A stretch of 64,000 nt of DNA from Pseudomonas gessardii (GTDB lineage Bacteria > Pseudomonadota > Gammaproteobacteria > Pseudomonadales > Pseudomonadaceae), in NCBI RefSeq assembly GCF_001983165.1, contig NZ_MNPU01000035.1:1-64000 (forward strand). The letters run 5' to 3'. Made by a program: the position numbers and the translations under genes. Positions 16,133 to 25,001 of this stretch are shown here, piece after piece (within the stretch, counting starts at the first letter, position 1; every line of letters starts with the position of its first letter). Below the pieces are notes generated by a model that had not been told where the DNA came from, ran no database searches, and was given only the letters and a program-made list of their open reading frames with translations.

Positions 16133-17376
16133 CACTCGGCGAACCGGCGGAACACCAGGGAACCGTTGGTACCACCAAAGCCGAACGAGTTGGACAGCAC
16201 CACGTCGATCGGCATCTTCTGCGGCTCGTGAGGCACGAAGTTCAGGTCACAGCCTTCATCCGGCTCATCCAGGTTGATGGTCGGCGGCGCGACCTGGTCC
16301 TTGATCGCCAGCACGCTGAAAATCGCTTCGACCGCACCGGCTGCACCCAGCAGGTGACCGGTCATGGACTTGGTGGAGCTGACCGCCAGCTTGTAGGCGT
16401 GCTCGCCGAATACCGACTTGATGGCCTGGGCTTCCGCCAGGTCGCCAGTCGGCGTCGAGGTGCCGTGGGCGTTGATGTACTGCACCTGGTCGACATTGAT
16501 CTTCGCATCGCGCAGGGCATTGCTGATGCATCGCGCAGCGCCCGCGCCGTCGGCGGGGGGCGAGGTCATGTGGTAGGCATCGCCACTCATGCCAAAGCCG
16601 ATCAGCTCGGCATAGATCGTCGCGCCACGGGCCTTGGCGTGTTCCAGCTCTTCGAGAACCAGGGCACCGGCACCGTCGGACAATACAAAGCCATCACGGC
16701 CCTTGTCCCACGGACGGCTGGCACGAGTCGGCTCGTCATTGCGCGTGGACAGCGCACGGGACGCGCCGAAGCCGCCCATGCCCAGGCCGCAGGCAGCCAT
16801 TTCGGCGCCACCGGCAATCATCACGTCCGCCTCGTCATAGGCGATATTGCGCGCCGCCATGCCGATGCAGTGAGTGCCCGTGGTGCACGCCGTGGAAATG
16901 GCGTAGTTAGGCCCCTGGGCACCCAGGTGGATGGACAGGAAACCGGAAATCATATTGATGATCGAGCCCGGGACGAAGAACGGTGAAATTCGACGGGGGC
17001 CGGATTCGTGCAGCGTGCGGCTGGTTTCTTCGATATTGGTCAAACCGCCAATACCCGAGCCCATGGCCACGCCGATGCGATCACGGTTGGCATCGGTGAC
17101 TTCCAGGCCGGCATTACGCACTGCCTGAAAACCGGCTGCCAGGCCGTATTGAATGAACAGGTCGAGTTTGCGGGATTCCTTGATCGAGAGATATTCCTCG
17201 ACATTGAAGCCCTTTACCGAGCCGCCAAAACGGGTGGAATAGGCAGAAAGGTCCGTATGCTCAATCAGACCAATACCACTGTGGCCAGCCAGAATGCCCT
17301 GCCAACTGCTCGGCACATCCGTACCCAGTGGCGACAACATACCCATACCGGTGACTACGACGCGTCTACGCGACAC
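16132..17376 (-). CDS. fabF: 3-oxoacyl-[acyl-carrier-protein] synthase II
   Basis: 414 aa, full length. It elongates acyl-ACP with malonyl-ACP. The Cys-His-His triad is present: STACTTGTHC (Cys near 164), NAHGTSTPTGD (His near 304) and KSMTGHLLGAAG (His near 341). It begins with GTG 17376 after AAGGAG. An intrinsic terminator at 17440-17475 lies between acpP and this gene, so expression is probably a mix of read-through and its own promoter. It is followed directly by pabC. Confidence 0.97.
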   Translation of the reverse strand: MSRRRVVVTGMGMLSPLGTDVPSSWQGILAGHSGIGLIEHTDLSAYSTRFGGSVKGFNVEEYLSIKESRKLDLFIQYGLAAGFQAVRNAGLEVTDANRDRIGVAMGSGIGGLTNIEETSRTLHESGPRRISPFFVPGSIINMISGFLSIHLGAQGPNYAISTACTTGTHCIGMAARNIAYDEADVMIAGGAEMAACGLGMGGFGASRALSTRNDEPTRASRPWDKGRDGFVLSDGAGALVLEELEHAKARGATIYAELIGFGMSGDAYHMTSPPADGAGAARCISNALRDAKINVDQVQYINAHGTSTPTGDLAEAQAIKSVFGEHAYKLAVSSTKSMTGHLLGAAGAVEAIFSVLAIKDQVAPPTINLDEPDEGCDLNFVPHEPQKMPIDVVLSNSFGFGGTNGSLVFRRFAE

Positions 17377-17439
17377 AGCACTCTCCTTTTTCTAATGACG
17401 ACACTTTGCTTCAGAGCTCATTTTTCATCAGAGCTAAAG

Positions 17440-17475
17440 AAAAAACCGCACGCCGTAATAGCAGTGCGGTTTTTC
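17440..17475 (-). terminator. Terminator or attenuator between acpP and fabF
   Basis: CCGCAC (17446-17451) pairs with GTGCGG (17464-17469), flanked by A and T tracts that extend the stem, with six T residues after it on the minus strand. It would end most acpP transcripts, fitting the much higher demand for ACP than for FabF. Confidence 0.8.
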
Positions 17476-17503
17476 CATAACAGCAAGCGACGATTACAAA
17501 CTA

Positions 17504-17740
17504 TTACGCCTGGTGGCTAGTAACGTAGTCGATAGCAGCTTGAACAGTAGTGATTTTTTCAGCTTCTTCGTCCGGGATTTCGGTCTCGAATTCCTCTTCC
17601 AGAGCCATCACCAGCTCAACGGTGTCAAGGGAGTCGGCACCCAGGTCTTCAACGAAGGAAGAAGTGTTTTTCACTTCGTCTTCTTTAACGCCCAGTTGCT
17701 CGGCAACGATTTTCTTGACGCGCTCTTCGATGGTGCTCAT
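17504..17740 (-). CDS. acpP: Acyl carrier protein
   Basis: 78 aa, acidic. ACP carries growing acyl chains on a 4'-phosphopantetheine attached to the Ser of the DSLDTVELVMALEEEF motif (Ser near 37). Length and sequence are typical (MSTIEERVKKIVAEQLGV). The phosphopantetheinyl transferase encoded at 57783 is a candidate for its activation. It is preceded by 192 bases after fabG, which could hold a separate promoter, and followed by the terminator at 17440-17475. Confidence 0.98.
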   Translation of the reverse strand: MSTIEERVKKIVAEQLGVKEDEVKNTSSFVEDLGADSLDTVELVMALEEEFETEIPDEEAEKITTVQAAIDYVTSHQA

Positions 17741-17932
17741 ACCTTGTTTTCACTCCTAATGGACAAATTCAGGCAGCTGGCCAGTGGGTAAGTGTATAGA
17801 AAGGCTTTTCAGCTTTTCAACTGAAAGCTTCACCCGCGTACCCTACCAACCACCTGTCTATAAATAGATTGCAGCTTTATAACGGATTTTAGACCGCTCG
17901 TATGACATTTTTTTGAAGCGATCCGTCACAAT

Positions 17933-18676
17933 TTAACTCATGTACATCCCGCCGTTGACCGGGATTGTAGCCCCAGTCACGTATGCCGCACCGTCAGACG
18001 CCAGGAAAGAGACCACATTGGCGATCTCTTGGGCCTGGCCCAGACGGCCCAGCGGAATTTGCGTCAGCAACGCTTCACGTTGCGCTTCGGGCAATTCGCG
18101 AGTCATATCGGTATCGATAAACCCTGGAGCCACCGAGTTGACCGTAATCGACCGCGAGCCGACTTCACGCGCCAGGGCACGGCTGAAACCTTCCAGGCCG
18201 GCCTTGGCAGAGGCGTAGTTTACTTGGCCTGCGTTGCCCATGGCACCCACTACGGAGCCAATATTGATAATTCGGCCCCAACGCGCCTTGGTCATGCCGC
18301 GCAAAACCCCCTTGGACAGGCGAAACAGACTGTTCAAGTTGGTATCGACCACGTCGTACCACTCGTCGTCTTTCATGCGCATCATCAGGTTGTCGCGGGT
18401 AATACCGGCGTTGTTCACCAGAATGGCCGGGGTGCCAAACTGTGCGGTGATCTGGGCCAGTACGGCCGCCACGGACTCATCGCTGGTCACGTTGAGCTCC
18501 AGGCCGGTGCCCTGCACGCCGTTTTCCTTGAGGGTCGCAGCAATGCGCTCGGCGCCCGAGGCAGAGGTGGCAGTACCGATCACTACCGCGCCCTGACGAC
18601 CCAGTTCCAGGGCAATCGCCTGGCCAATGCCACGGCTTGCGCCAGTGACCAGTGCAACTTTACCTTGCAGACTCAT
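17933..18676 (-). CDS. fabG: 3-oxoacyl-[acyl-carrier-protein] reductase
   Basis: 247 aa, a short-chain dehydrogenase that reduces 3-oxoacyl-ACP with NADPH. The cofactor motif TGASRGIG is near residues 12-19, NNAG near 89-92, and the Ser-Tyr-Lys catalytic residues lie in NIGSVVGAMGNAGQVNYASAKAG (Tyr near 154, Lys near 158). The protein ends VTGATIPVNGGMYMS, as in other FabG proteins. It lies 18 bases after fabD and heads toward acpP. Confidence 0.97.
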   Translation of the reverse strand: MSLQGKVALVTGASRGIGQAIALELGRQGAVVIGTATSASGAERIAATLKENGVQGTGLELNVTSDESVAAVLAQITAQFGTPAILVNNAGITRDNLMMRMKDDEWYDVVDTNLNSLFRLSKGVLRGMTKARWGRIINIGSVVGAMGNAGQVNYASAKAGLEGFSRALAREVGSRSITVNSVAPGFIDTDMTRELPEAQREALLTQIPLGRLGQAQEIANVVSFLASDGAAYVTGATIPVNGGMYMS

Positions 18677-18694
18677 GCAGGCTTCTCCTTAAGT

Positions 18695-19633
18695 TCAGGC
18701 CAGTGCGGCGCGGGCGGCGGTGAAGCCATCCGGGGTATTGAGATTGGACGTCGACACGCCTTCGGCGCAGCGTTTGTTGAGACCGGCCAGGACTTTACCC
18801 GGACCACACTCAACCAGCTGGGTAGCGCCCTTGGCGGCCAGGGTCTGGACTGATTCAACCCAGCGCACCGGCTTGTACAGTTGCTCCAGCAGGTCGCGCT
18901 TGAGGGTTTCCAGGTCCGGCGCCACGTCGGCGCTGACATTTTGCACCAACGGGATCTGCGGTACCTGCCAGTTGACGGCGGCGATGGACTCGGCAAAACG
19001 CTCGGCCGCCGGGCGCATCAACTCGCAATGGGACGGCACGCTGACCGGCAACGGCAAGGCACGCTTGGCACCACGGGCCTTGCAGCCTTCGATGGCACGC
19101 TCCACTGCGGCCTTGGCACCGGCGATGACCACCTGGCCAGGGGAGTTGAAGTTCACGGCGCTGACCACTTCGCCCTGGGCCGCTTCGGCACAGGCCTGGA
19201 TCACCACGGCGTCGTCCAGGCCCAGGATAGCGGCCATGCCGCCCTGCCCAGCGGGAACAGCCTCTTGCATCAATTGGCCACGACGCTCTACCAGCTTGAC
19301 GGCCTCGGCGAGTGTCAGGCTGCCTGCCGCGACCAGGGCGCTGTACTCGCCCAGGCTGTGACCGGCGACAAACGCCGGGCGTGCGCCGCCTTCGGCCAGC
19401 CAGACGCGCCACAGCGCGATCGAAGCGGTCAGGATGGCCGGCTGGGTTTTATCGGTTTGGTTGAGCAGTTCTTCCGGCCCGTCCTGGGTCAATGCCCAGA
19501 GATCGTAGCCCAAGGCCGCGGACGCTTCCTTGAATGTTTCCAAAACCTGTGGGTATTGCGCGCCCAGCTCGGCCAACATGCCGAGGGACTGCGAACCCTG
19601 CCCTGGAAAGACGAATGCGAGGGATGTAGACAT
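18695..19633 (-). CDS. fabD: Malonyl CoA-acyl carrier protein transacylase
   Basis: 312 aa from ATG 19633 (MSTSLAFVFPGQGSQ); the open frame upstream to 19789 shows no homology and an AGGGG lies near this ATG. It loads malonyl groups onto ACP. The nucleophile motif GHSLGEY (Ser near 92) and the FPGQGSQ oxyanion region (residues 9-15) are intact, as is VPSHCELM, which carries the catalytic His (about 200). It lies between plsX and fabG, in the order conserved in most gamma-proteobacteria. Confidence 0.96.
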   Translation of the reverse strand: MSTSLAFVFPGQGSQSLGMLAELGAQYPQVLETFKEASAALGYDLWALTQDGPEELLNQTDKTQPAILTASIALWRVWLAEGGARPAFVAGHSLGEYSALVAAGSLTLAEAVKLVERRGQLMQEAVPAGQGGMAAILGLDDAVVIQACAEAAQGEVVSAVNFNSPGQVVIAGAKAAVERAIEGCKARGAKRALPLPVSVPSHCELMRPAAERFAESIAAVNWQVPQIPLVQNVSADVAPDLETLKRDLLEQLYKPVRWVESVQTLAAKGATQLVECGPGKVLAGLNKRCAEGVSTSNLNTPDGFTAARAALA

Positions 19634-19760
19634 GTAACAAGCCCCTAATGATCTGGTCGTCGGTGAATTGACGCCCCACAGCTGGGAGCGCAAGAAACTG
19701 ACAGATTGGATGGTCAATTGAACTGACCGGTCACATTTAAGCATTCCCGGCCCGATTCGC

Positions 19761-20771
19761 CTAAGGCAACAGATCCTCAAGACGGCCATGCAAGCGTTGC
19801 GGCAGGTTCTCCTGGATCTCGATCATTGCGCGCGCAATGGCACTCTGAAAGCCCTGGACACCCGCCGAACCGTGGCTTTTTACCACAATGCCCTGCAAAC
19901 CGAGAAAGCTGGCGCCGTTATGCCGCGCCGGAGCCAGGTCCGCCTGCAGCCGCCGCATCAGCGGCAGCGCCAGGGCCCCCACCAGCCGTGAAGCCAGGTT
20001 GCGCCTGAACAACGCCTCGATCCGCGCAGAAATCATTGTGGCCAGGCCTTCGCTGGATTTAAGCAGGATATTTCCGACAAAACCGTCACAAACCACCACA
20101 TCGGCCTCGCCGCGATACAGCCCATCGCCTTCCACAAACCCGATGTAGTTCAAGCCCCGCGCCTGCTGCAACAGGCTGGCGGCCAGCTTGACCTGCTGGT
20201 TGCCCTTGATGTCCTCGGTACCGATGTTCAGCAACGCCACCCGCGGGCGCACCACGCCCAGCGCCTCGGCCGCGACCGAGCCCATCAGGGCAAAGTGCAA
20301 CAGGTGCTCGGCACTGCAATCGACATTCGCCCCCAGGTCCAGCAACTGGCAGTAGCCACGCTGCGTCGGAATCGCCGCGACCATTGCCGGCCGATCAATG
20401 CCCGGCAGGGTTTTCAGCACATGACGGGACAACGCCATCAAGGCCCCGGTATTGCCGGCACTGACACAGGCCTGGACCTTGCCATCACGCAGCAGCTCAA
20501 GGGCCACGCGCATGGAGGAGTCAGGCTTGCCACGCAGGGCCTGGGCCGGCTTCTCATCCATGCCGATGGTTTCGCTGGCCGGCATTATCGTCAGGCGCGC
20601 GCGATCCACAGCCGGATGACTGGCAATCAGTTCTTCAAGTAGGGAAGGTTGACCGACGAGGGTCAGGTGCAACGAGGGCGTAGCAGACAGGCTGGCAATG
20701 CATGCCTGGACAATGCTGCGGGGACCGAAGTCCCCGCCCATTGCGTCAATCGCGATGACTTGAGCAGACAA
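19761..20771 (-). CDS. plsX: Phosphate acyltransferase
   Basis: 336 aa. It makes acyl-phosphate from acyl-ACP for the PlsY step of phospholipid synthesis. Family motifs AIDAMGGDFGP (residues 7-17), SAGNTGALMA (about 104-113) and VVCDGFVGNILLKSSEG (about 224-240) are present. The start is a TTG at 20771 with a weak GAG upstream, four bases after the rpmF stop, which suggests coupling to rpmF. The unusual start codon may keep its yield low relative to the ribosomal protein encoded just before it. Confidence 0.95.
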   Translation of the reverse strand: MSAQVIAIDAMGGDFGPRSIVQACIASLSATPSLHLTLVGQPSLLEELIASHPAVDRARLTIMPASETIGMDEKPAQALRGKPDSSMRVALELLRDGKVQACVSAGNTGALMALSRHVLKTLPGIDRPAMVAAIPTQRGYCQLLDLGANVDCSAEHLLHFALMGSVAAEALGVVRPRVALLNIGTEDIKGNQQVKLAASLLQQARGLNYIGFVEGDGLYRGEADVVVCDGFVGNILLKSSEGLATMISARIEALFRRNLASRLVGALALPLMRRLQADLAPARHNGASFLGLQGIVVKSHGSAGVQGFQSAIARAMIEIQENLPQRLHGRLEDLLP

Positions 20772-20775
20772 GTGA

Positions 20776-20958
20776 TTACTCGTCAGCGCCCTTGTCGATC
20801 ACTTTACGGCCACGGTATACGCCTTCTGGCGATACGTGGTGACGCAGGTGAATTTCACCGGTGGTTTTTTCTACAGACAGAGTGCTTGCCGTCAGGGCAT
20901 CGTGCGAACGACGCATGTCACGGGCAGAGCGGGATTTTTTGTTCTGCTGAACAGCCAT
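20776..20958 (-). CDS. rpmF: 50S ribosomal protein L32
   Basis: 60 aa, basic, starting MAVQQNKKSRSARDMRRSHDAL, as in Pseudomonas L32. The four-cysteine zinc ribbon of some L32 proteins is absent, which is normal for this group. The gene follows yceD by 13 bases, the conserved yceD-rpmF-plsX order that links ribosome and lipid synthesis. Confidence 0.97.
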   Translation of the reverse strand: MAVQQNKKSRSARDMRRSHDALTASTLSVEKTTGEIHLRHHVSPEGVYRGRKVIDKGADE

Positions 20959-20971
20959 AATTGATTAACTC

Positions 20972-21502
20972 CTAAACGTTTGGGTCACGCTTTAACTGCG
21001 CCAATACACTGAACGGGTTGGACCGCGTTACCTCGTCCTCGCTCGGTTCGGACTCGTCATCGAGCCCCGCCGGCTGCTGGCATTCTTCCGGATGATGAGC
21101 AGGCACAATGGGCAAGGCGAGCAGAAGCTCCTCCTCGATCAGTGCATGCAGATCCAAAGGATCTTCGCCCAGTTCCAGCACGTCATAACCTTTCGGCAAC
21201 GACTGGGTATTCGCACCCTCTTTCACCACAGCATAACTGCATTCGCTGTGGATCGGCAGGGTGACCAGCTCAAGACAACGCTGGCAAACCATTTTGACCT
21301 CGGTGTCAATAAAGCTGTGGATCACCACAGATTTACGTTCATCTCGTTCAAAAACGAATTTAGCCTGCACCGTACCGACAGTGTCGGAAAGCGGGTCGCA
21401 GAGTCTCTCCAAATCGGCCAGCAACACTTCACCTTGGAGGGTGGTGCCACGATCAGCCAATTTGCGCGGGTCAACGTGAGGTGGAATCGGGTCATTCAAC
21501 AT
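20972..21502 (-). CDS. yceD: YceD family protein (DUF177)
   Basis: 176 aa from ATG 21502 (MLNDPIPPHVDPRKLADRG); the frame is open to 21526 but that extension is not conserved. YceD/DUF177 proteins are found upstream of rpmF in many bacteria and have been linked to 23S rRNA accumulation. A CQRC motif (about 79-82) and an acidic C-terminal half (EELLLALPIVPAHHPEEC) are visible. It is divergent from the maf gene with 105 bases between them. Confidence 0.93.
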   Translation of the reverse strand: MLNDPIPPHVDPRKLADRGTTLQGEVLLADLERLCDPLSDTVGTVQAKFVFERDERKSVVIHSFIDTEVKMVCQRCLELVTLPIHSECSYAVVKEGANTQSLPKGYDVLELGEDPLDLHALIEEELLLALPIVPAHHPEECQQPAGLDDESEPSEDEVTRSNPFSVLAQLKRDPNV

Positions 21503-21607
21503 AGGCGCAGCATTATAGGGATGCACCCGCCCATGTCAAAGGAAATTCAGCCCTGTGCGCCAGACTGTCCGCTCGCTAGAATCCGCGACTGCCTTGAGGA
21601 GAGCCCC

Positions 21608-22186
21608 ATGTTGCCTTTATTACTCGCATCCAGCTCGGTTTATCGCCGGGAACTGCTGAGTCGCCTGCACCTGCCGTTCATCTGCAGCTCTCCGGATATC
21701 GACGAAAGCCATCGCATAAATGAGTCCGCAGTCAACCTGGTCAAGCGCCTGGCCGAAGAGAAGGCACGCGCCCTGGCCGGCAGCCATTCAGGGCACCTGA
21801 TCATCGGTTCGGACCAGGTGGCGACGCTCGACGGCCAGATCATCGGCAAACCCCACACCTTTGAAAAGGCCCGCGAGCAATTGCTCGCGGCCAGCGGCCG
21901 ACAGGTCAGCTTCCTCACCGGCCTGGCCCTGCTCAATAGCGACACCGGGCATTGCCAAGTGGACTGCGTGCCCTTCACGGTCACGATGCGCCAACTGGAG
22001 CCGGCACAGATCGAGCGCTACCTGCGGATCGAGCAGCCCTACGACTGCGCTGGCAGCTTCAAGGCCGAGGGCCTGGGGGTAAGCTTGTTTCAGAGCACCG
22101 CAGGCCCGGACGCCACCAGCCTCGTCGGCCTACCGCTGATCCGACTGGTGGATATGTTGCTGGCCGAAGGCGTGCAAATCCCCTAA
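21608..22186 (+). CDS. maf: Maf-family nucleotide pyrophosphatase (YceF type)
   Basis: 192 aa from ATG 21608, which has GAGGAGAG upstream; the longer open frame from 21092 is antisense to yceD. Maf proteins hydrolyse non-canonical nucleotides; the YceF branch prefers 7-methyl-GTP. Motifs are LLASSSVYRRELL (residues 4-16), the catalytic-Asp GSDQVA (about 67-72) and the FKAEGLG segment. Its place beside yceD-rpmF and rluC supports the YceF branch over the dTTP-specific YhdE branch. A REPIN follows its stop. Confidence 0.92.
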   Translation: MLPLLLASSSVYRRELLSRLHLPFICSSPDIDESHRINESAVNLVKRLAEEKARALAGSHSGHLIIGSDQVATLDGQIIGKPHTFEKAREQLLAASGRQVSFLTGLALLNSDTGHCQVDCVPFTVTMRQLEPAQIERYLRIEQPYDCAGSFKAEGLGVSLFQSTAGPDATSLVGLPLIRLVDMLLAEGVQIP

Positions 22187-22203
22187 GAACCCCAAAAACC
22201 CAA

Positions 22204-22294
22204 TGTGGGAGCGGGCTTGCCCGCGATGGCAGCCTATCAGTAACCCATTGGCTGGCTGACCCACCGCAATCGCGGGCAAGCCCGCTCCCACATT
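22204..22294. repeat. REP doublet (REPIN)
   Basis: GTGGGAGCGGGCTTGCCCGC (from 22205) is mirrored by the inverted copy ending at 22294, with a 35-base unrelated spacer. It occupies the space between the convergent maf and sppA genes. No RAYT transposase gene is in the window. Confidence 0.9.
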
Positions 22295-22317
22295 TTTTAG
22301 TTATGCCGATCGCGAGA

Positions 22318-23307
22318 TCAGCGCAAGGCCGGCCCCTGGAAGCCCATATACAGCGCCAATTTCTCCGCAACACTGGCCCCCAGCTTCTTGGAGAAGCGAT
22401 CGAACGGCGACTCCTGGACGGTAAAGTCCACCAGCTCCTTCTCGCCGACCACATCCCGCGCCACCGAGCTGGCACTGCCCAGGCCATCGATCAAGCCCAG
22501 CGGCAGCGCCTGCTCGCCGGACCAGATCAGGCCAGAGAACAGCTCTGGGTGTTCCTTGTCCTTGAGCCGCTCACCACGCCCCTGCTTGACGCTGGCAATG
22601 AACTGGCGATGGGTGGTGTCGAGCACGCCCTGCCAGAACTGGGTTTCATCCGCCTTTTGCGGCTGGAACGGATCGAGGAATGACTTGTGCTCGCCCGAGG
22701 TGTAGGTACGCCGCTCAACCCCCAGCTTCTCCATGGCCCCGACAAACCCATAGCCGGCCGCCGTCACGCCAATGGAACCCACCAGGCTGGCCTTGTCGGC
22801 GTAGATCTGGTCGGCGGCACTGGCGATGTAATAGGCGCCCGAAGCACCCAGGTCAGAAATCACCGCATATACCTTGGTTTGCGGATACAGGGCGCGCAGG
22901 CGGCGGATTTCGTCATAGACATAACCCGACTGTACCGGGCTGCCGCCAGGGCTGTTGATGCGCAGCACCACACCCTTGACCTTGGGGTCCTCGAAGGCGG
23001 TGCGCAGGCTGCTGACGATATTGTCGGCACTGGCAGACTCCTTGTCGGCAATCACCCCACGCACCTCGATCAGCGCGGTGTAGTTGGCACTGCGCACAGC
23101 ACTCTTCTCCATATCCACCAACGGACTGAACAGCACCAGCATGCCAATCAGGTAGGTAAAGGTCAGGAGCTTGAAGAAAATCCCCCAACGCCGGGCGCGA
23201 CGCTGTTCCTGGACACCCGCCAGCAGGGTCTTTTCCAGCAATTTCCAGCTTTTATCATCGCCATTGTCGGCACCGGCCTTGGTCGGTGCTTTCCACTCAT
23301 CGGTCAT
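22318..23307 (-). CDS. sppA: S49-family signal peptide peptidase (SppA, short form)
   Basis: 329 aa. One transmembrane anchor lies at about residues 43-65, with the active domain in the periplasm. It degrades signal peptides left in the membrane. The nucleophile region SDLGASGAYYIASAADQIYAD (Ser near 152) and the RINSPGGSPVQSG motif (about 116-128) are clear. The general-base Lys is expected in the GEHKSFLDPFQ region (about 203-213). The short form acts as an oligomer. It heads a run with the downstream REPIN as boundary; the HAD gene lies 21 bases upstream. Confidence 0.93.
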   Translation of the reverse strand: MTDEWKAPTKAGADNGDDKSWKLLEKTLLAGVQEQRRARRWGIFFKLLTFTYLIGMLVLFSPLVDMEKSAVRSANYTALIEVRGVIADKESASADNIVSSLRTAFEDPKVKGVVLRINSPGGSPVQSGYVYDEIRRLRALYPQTKVYAVISDLGASGAYYIASAADQIYADKASLVGSIGVTAAGYGFVGAMEKLGVERRTYTSGEHKSFLDPFQPQKADETQFWQGVLDTTHRQFIASVKQGRGERLKDKEHPELFSGLIWSGEQALPLGLIDGLGSASSVARDVVGEKELVDFTVQESPFDRFSKKLGASVAEKLALYMGFQGPALR

Positions 23308-23328
23308 GCCATCTACCCCAGCAAAAAC

Positions 23329-23991
23329 TTAATGGGCCTGGTTGAGCCAGGCGTGCAATTGCGAAAACCGGTCAATCGTCAAGCGCGGCTCGTAGGCCTG
23401 CAAGGCTTCGGGGGACTGGGCGCCATAGCTGACAGCCACACTGTCCATACCAGCATTGCGCGCCATCAGCAGATCGAACGAAGCATCCCCGACCATCAAC
23501 GACTCACGGGTCGACACGCCGCAATGGGCCATGATCTGCTCCAGCATCAATGGATGGGGCTTGCTCGCGGTTTCATCAGCGGCGCGGGTGATATCGAAAT
23601 AGTCTTCCCAGCCATTGGCCTTGAGCACCCGGTCCAGGCCGCGCCGCGCCTTGCCGGTCGCCACGGCCAGGTAATAGCCCTGCTCGCGCAAGGCCGCCAG
23701 GGACGGCACCACCCCCTCGAACAAGGGGGACGGTTCGGACTCCAGGGCAATGTAGTGCTCGGCGTAATGTTCGCGAAACGCCACTAGCTCGTTGTCAGCA
23801 ATCTGCGGGTACAGGGTGCGGATAGCCTCGGGCAACCCCAGGCCAATGATGCCCTTGACCGCCAGGTCACTGCACAGCTCGAAGCCGGAGCGGGTCGAGG
23901 CCACGTGCATCGACTCGACAATCCGACCAATGGAATCGCACAGGGTGCCATCCCAGTCAAAGATCAGCAGCTTGTAGTCAGGGCGCGACAC
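23329..23991 (-). CDS. HAD-IA family hydrolase
   Basis: 220 aa, starting at GTG 23991, which lies inside the 3' end of rluC (14-base overlap). The haloacid dehalogenase motifs are in order: FDWDGTLCDS (motif I, Asp nucleophile near 12), VATGKARRGLD (motif II), KPHPLML (motif III Lys) and MVGDASFDLLMARNAG (motif IV). The helical cap between motifs I and II places it with phosphoglycolate-phosphatase-like enzymes. Substrate is not known. The same position beside rluC is occupied by a HAD gene in other pseudomonads. Confidence 0.92.
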   Translation of the reverse strand: MSRPDYKLLIFDWDGTLCDSIGRIVESMHVASTRSGFELCSDLAVKGIIGLGLPEAIRTLYPQIADNELVAFREHYAEHYIALESEPSPLFEGVVPSLAALREQGYYLAVATGKARRGLDRVLKANGWEDYFDITRAADETASKPHPLMLEQIMAHCGVSTRESLMVGDASFDLLMARNAGMDSVAVSYGAQSPEALQAYEPRLTIDRFSQLHAWLNQAH

Positions 23992-24937
23992 TCAGGCGCT
24001 CCACGGTCTTGGCCCACATCTCATCCACAGGGGCCTGCAATTTCAATTCGCCACCATCGGGCAACGGCACCGTCAGCATATAGGCATGCAGGAACAGGCG
24101 TTTGCCGCCAAGGTCACGAATTTCCTTGGAAAACCCCTCGTCGCCGTACTTGGTATCGCCCGCAATACAATGGCCGGCATGCAGGGTATGCACGCGAATC
24201 TGGTGAGTACGCCCGGTCACCGGCTTGGCCTCGACCATGGTCGCGAAGTCACCGAAGCGCCGCAGCACCTTGAACAGGGTCAGCGCCTCCTTGCCCTCCT
24301 CGTCCACCTCGACCATACGCTCGCCGGAGCGCAGGTTGCTCTTCTGCAACGGCGCCCGCACGCTCTTGATCGAGGACGCCCAATTGCCACGCACCAGGGC
24401 CATATAGCGCTTGTCCACGCCATCGCCGCGCAGGGCGGTATGCAGGTGGCGCAACATGCTGCGCTTCTTGGCGATCATCAACAGCCCGGAAGTGTCGCGG
24501 TCCAGGCGATGGACCAGCTCCAGCTCCTTGGCATCTGGACGCAACTGACGAAAGGCTTCGATCACCCCGAAATTCAGACCACTGCCACCGTGCACCGCAA
24601 TGCCGCACGGTTTGTTGATCACGATCAGCTTGTTGTCTTCAAAGACAATCGAGGCTTCAAGGCGCTGCAACAGGCCCTGGGCCAGCGGCACGGGCTCGTC
24701 ACGCTCGGGCACGCGCACAGGCGGCACGCGGACGATATCGCCCGCCTGCAGCTTGTACTCAGGCTTGATCCGGCCCTTGTTCACCCGCACTTCGCCTTTA
24801 CGCAAAATGCGATAAATCAAGGTCTTGGGCACGCCCTTGAGCCTGGCCAGAAGAAAATTGTCGATGCGTTGGCCGGCATATTCCGGCGAGACCTCAAGCA
24901 GCTGGACGCTGGGGGTCGGGGGGGTGGTAGTCGTCAT
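23978..24937 (-). CDS. rluC: 23S rRNA pseudouridine(955/2504/2580) synthase
   Basis: 319 aa. An S4 RNA-binding domain (about residues 18-85, RIDNFLLARLKGVPKTLIYRILRKGEVRVNKGR) precedes the pseudouridine synthase domain. The catalytic Asp lies in VHRLDRDTSG (about 142-151), and the conserved KPVTGRTHQIRVH motif follows (about 236-248). The S4 domain and the position beside rne identify RluC rather than RluA/RluD. It is divergent from rne with about 700 bp between the start codons. Confidence 0.96.
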   Translation of the reverse strand: MTTTTPPTPSVQLLEVSPEYAGQRIDNFLLARLKGVPKTLIYRILRKGEVRVNKGRIKPEYKLQAGDIVRVPPVRVPERDEPVPLAQGLLQRLEASIVFEDNKLIVINKPCGIAVHGGSGLNFGVIEAFRQLRPDAKELELVHRLDRDTSGLLMIAKKRSMLRHLHTALRGDGVDKRYMALVRGNWASSIKSVRAPLQKSNLRSGERMVEVDEEGKEALTLFKVLRRFGDFATMVEAKPVTGRTHQIRVHTLHAGHCIAGDTKYGDEGFSKEIRDLGGKRLFLHAYMLTVPLPDGGELKLQAPVDEMWAKTVERLSVAP

Positions 24938-24966
24938 GCCGGGAATGATAACAATTTTTTATGGAA

Positions 24967-24995
24967 TTGAAGCACTTAATCATTGCTGCTATAGT
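24967..24995 (+). promoter_or_regulatory. Candidate sigma-70 promoter of rne
   Basis: TTGAAG (24967-24972), a 17-bp spacer and TATAGT (24990-24995) form a good promoter. Transcription would start near 25002, leaving a leader of about 637 nt before the rne start codon. Confidence 0.6.
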
Positions 24996-25001
24996 CGCGA
25001 A

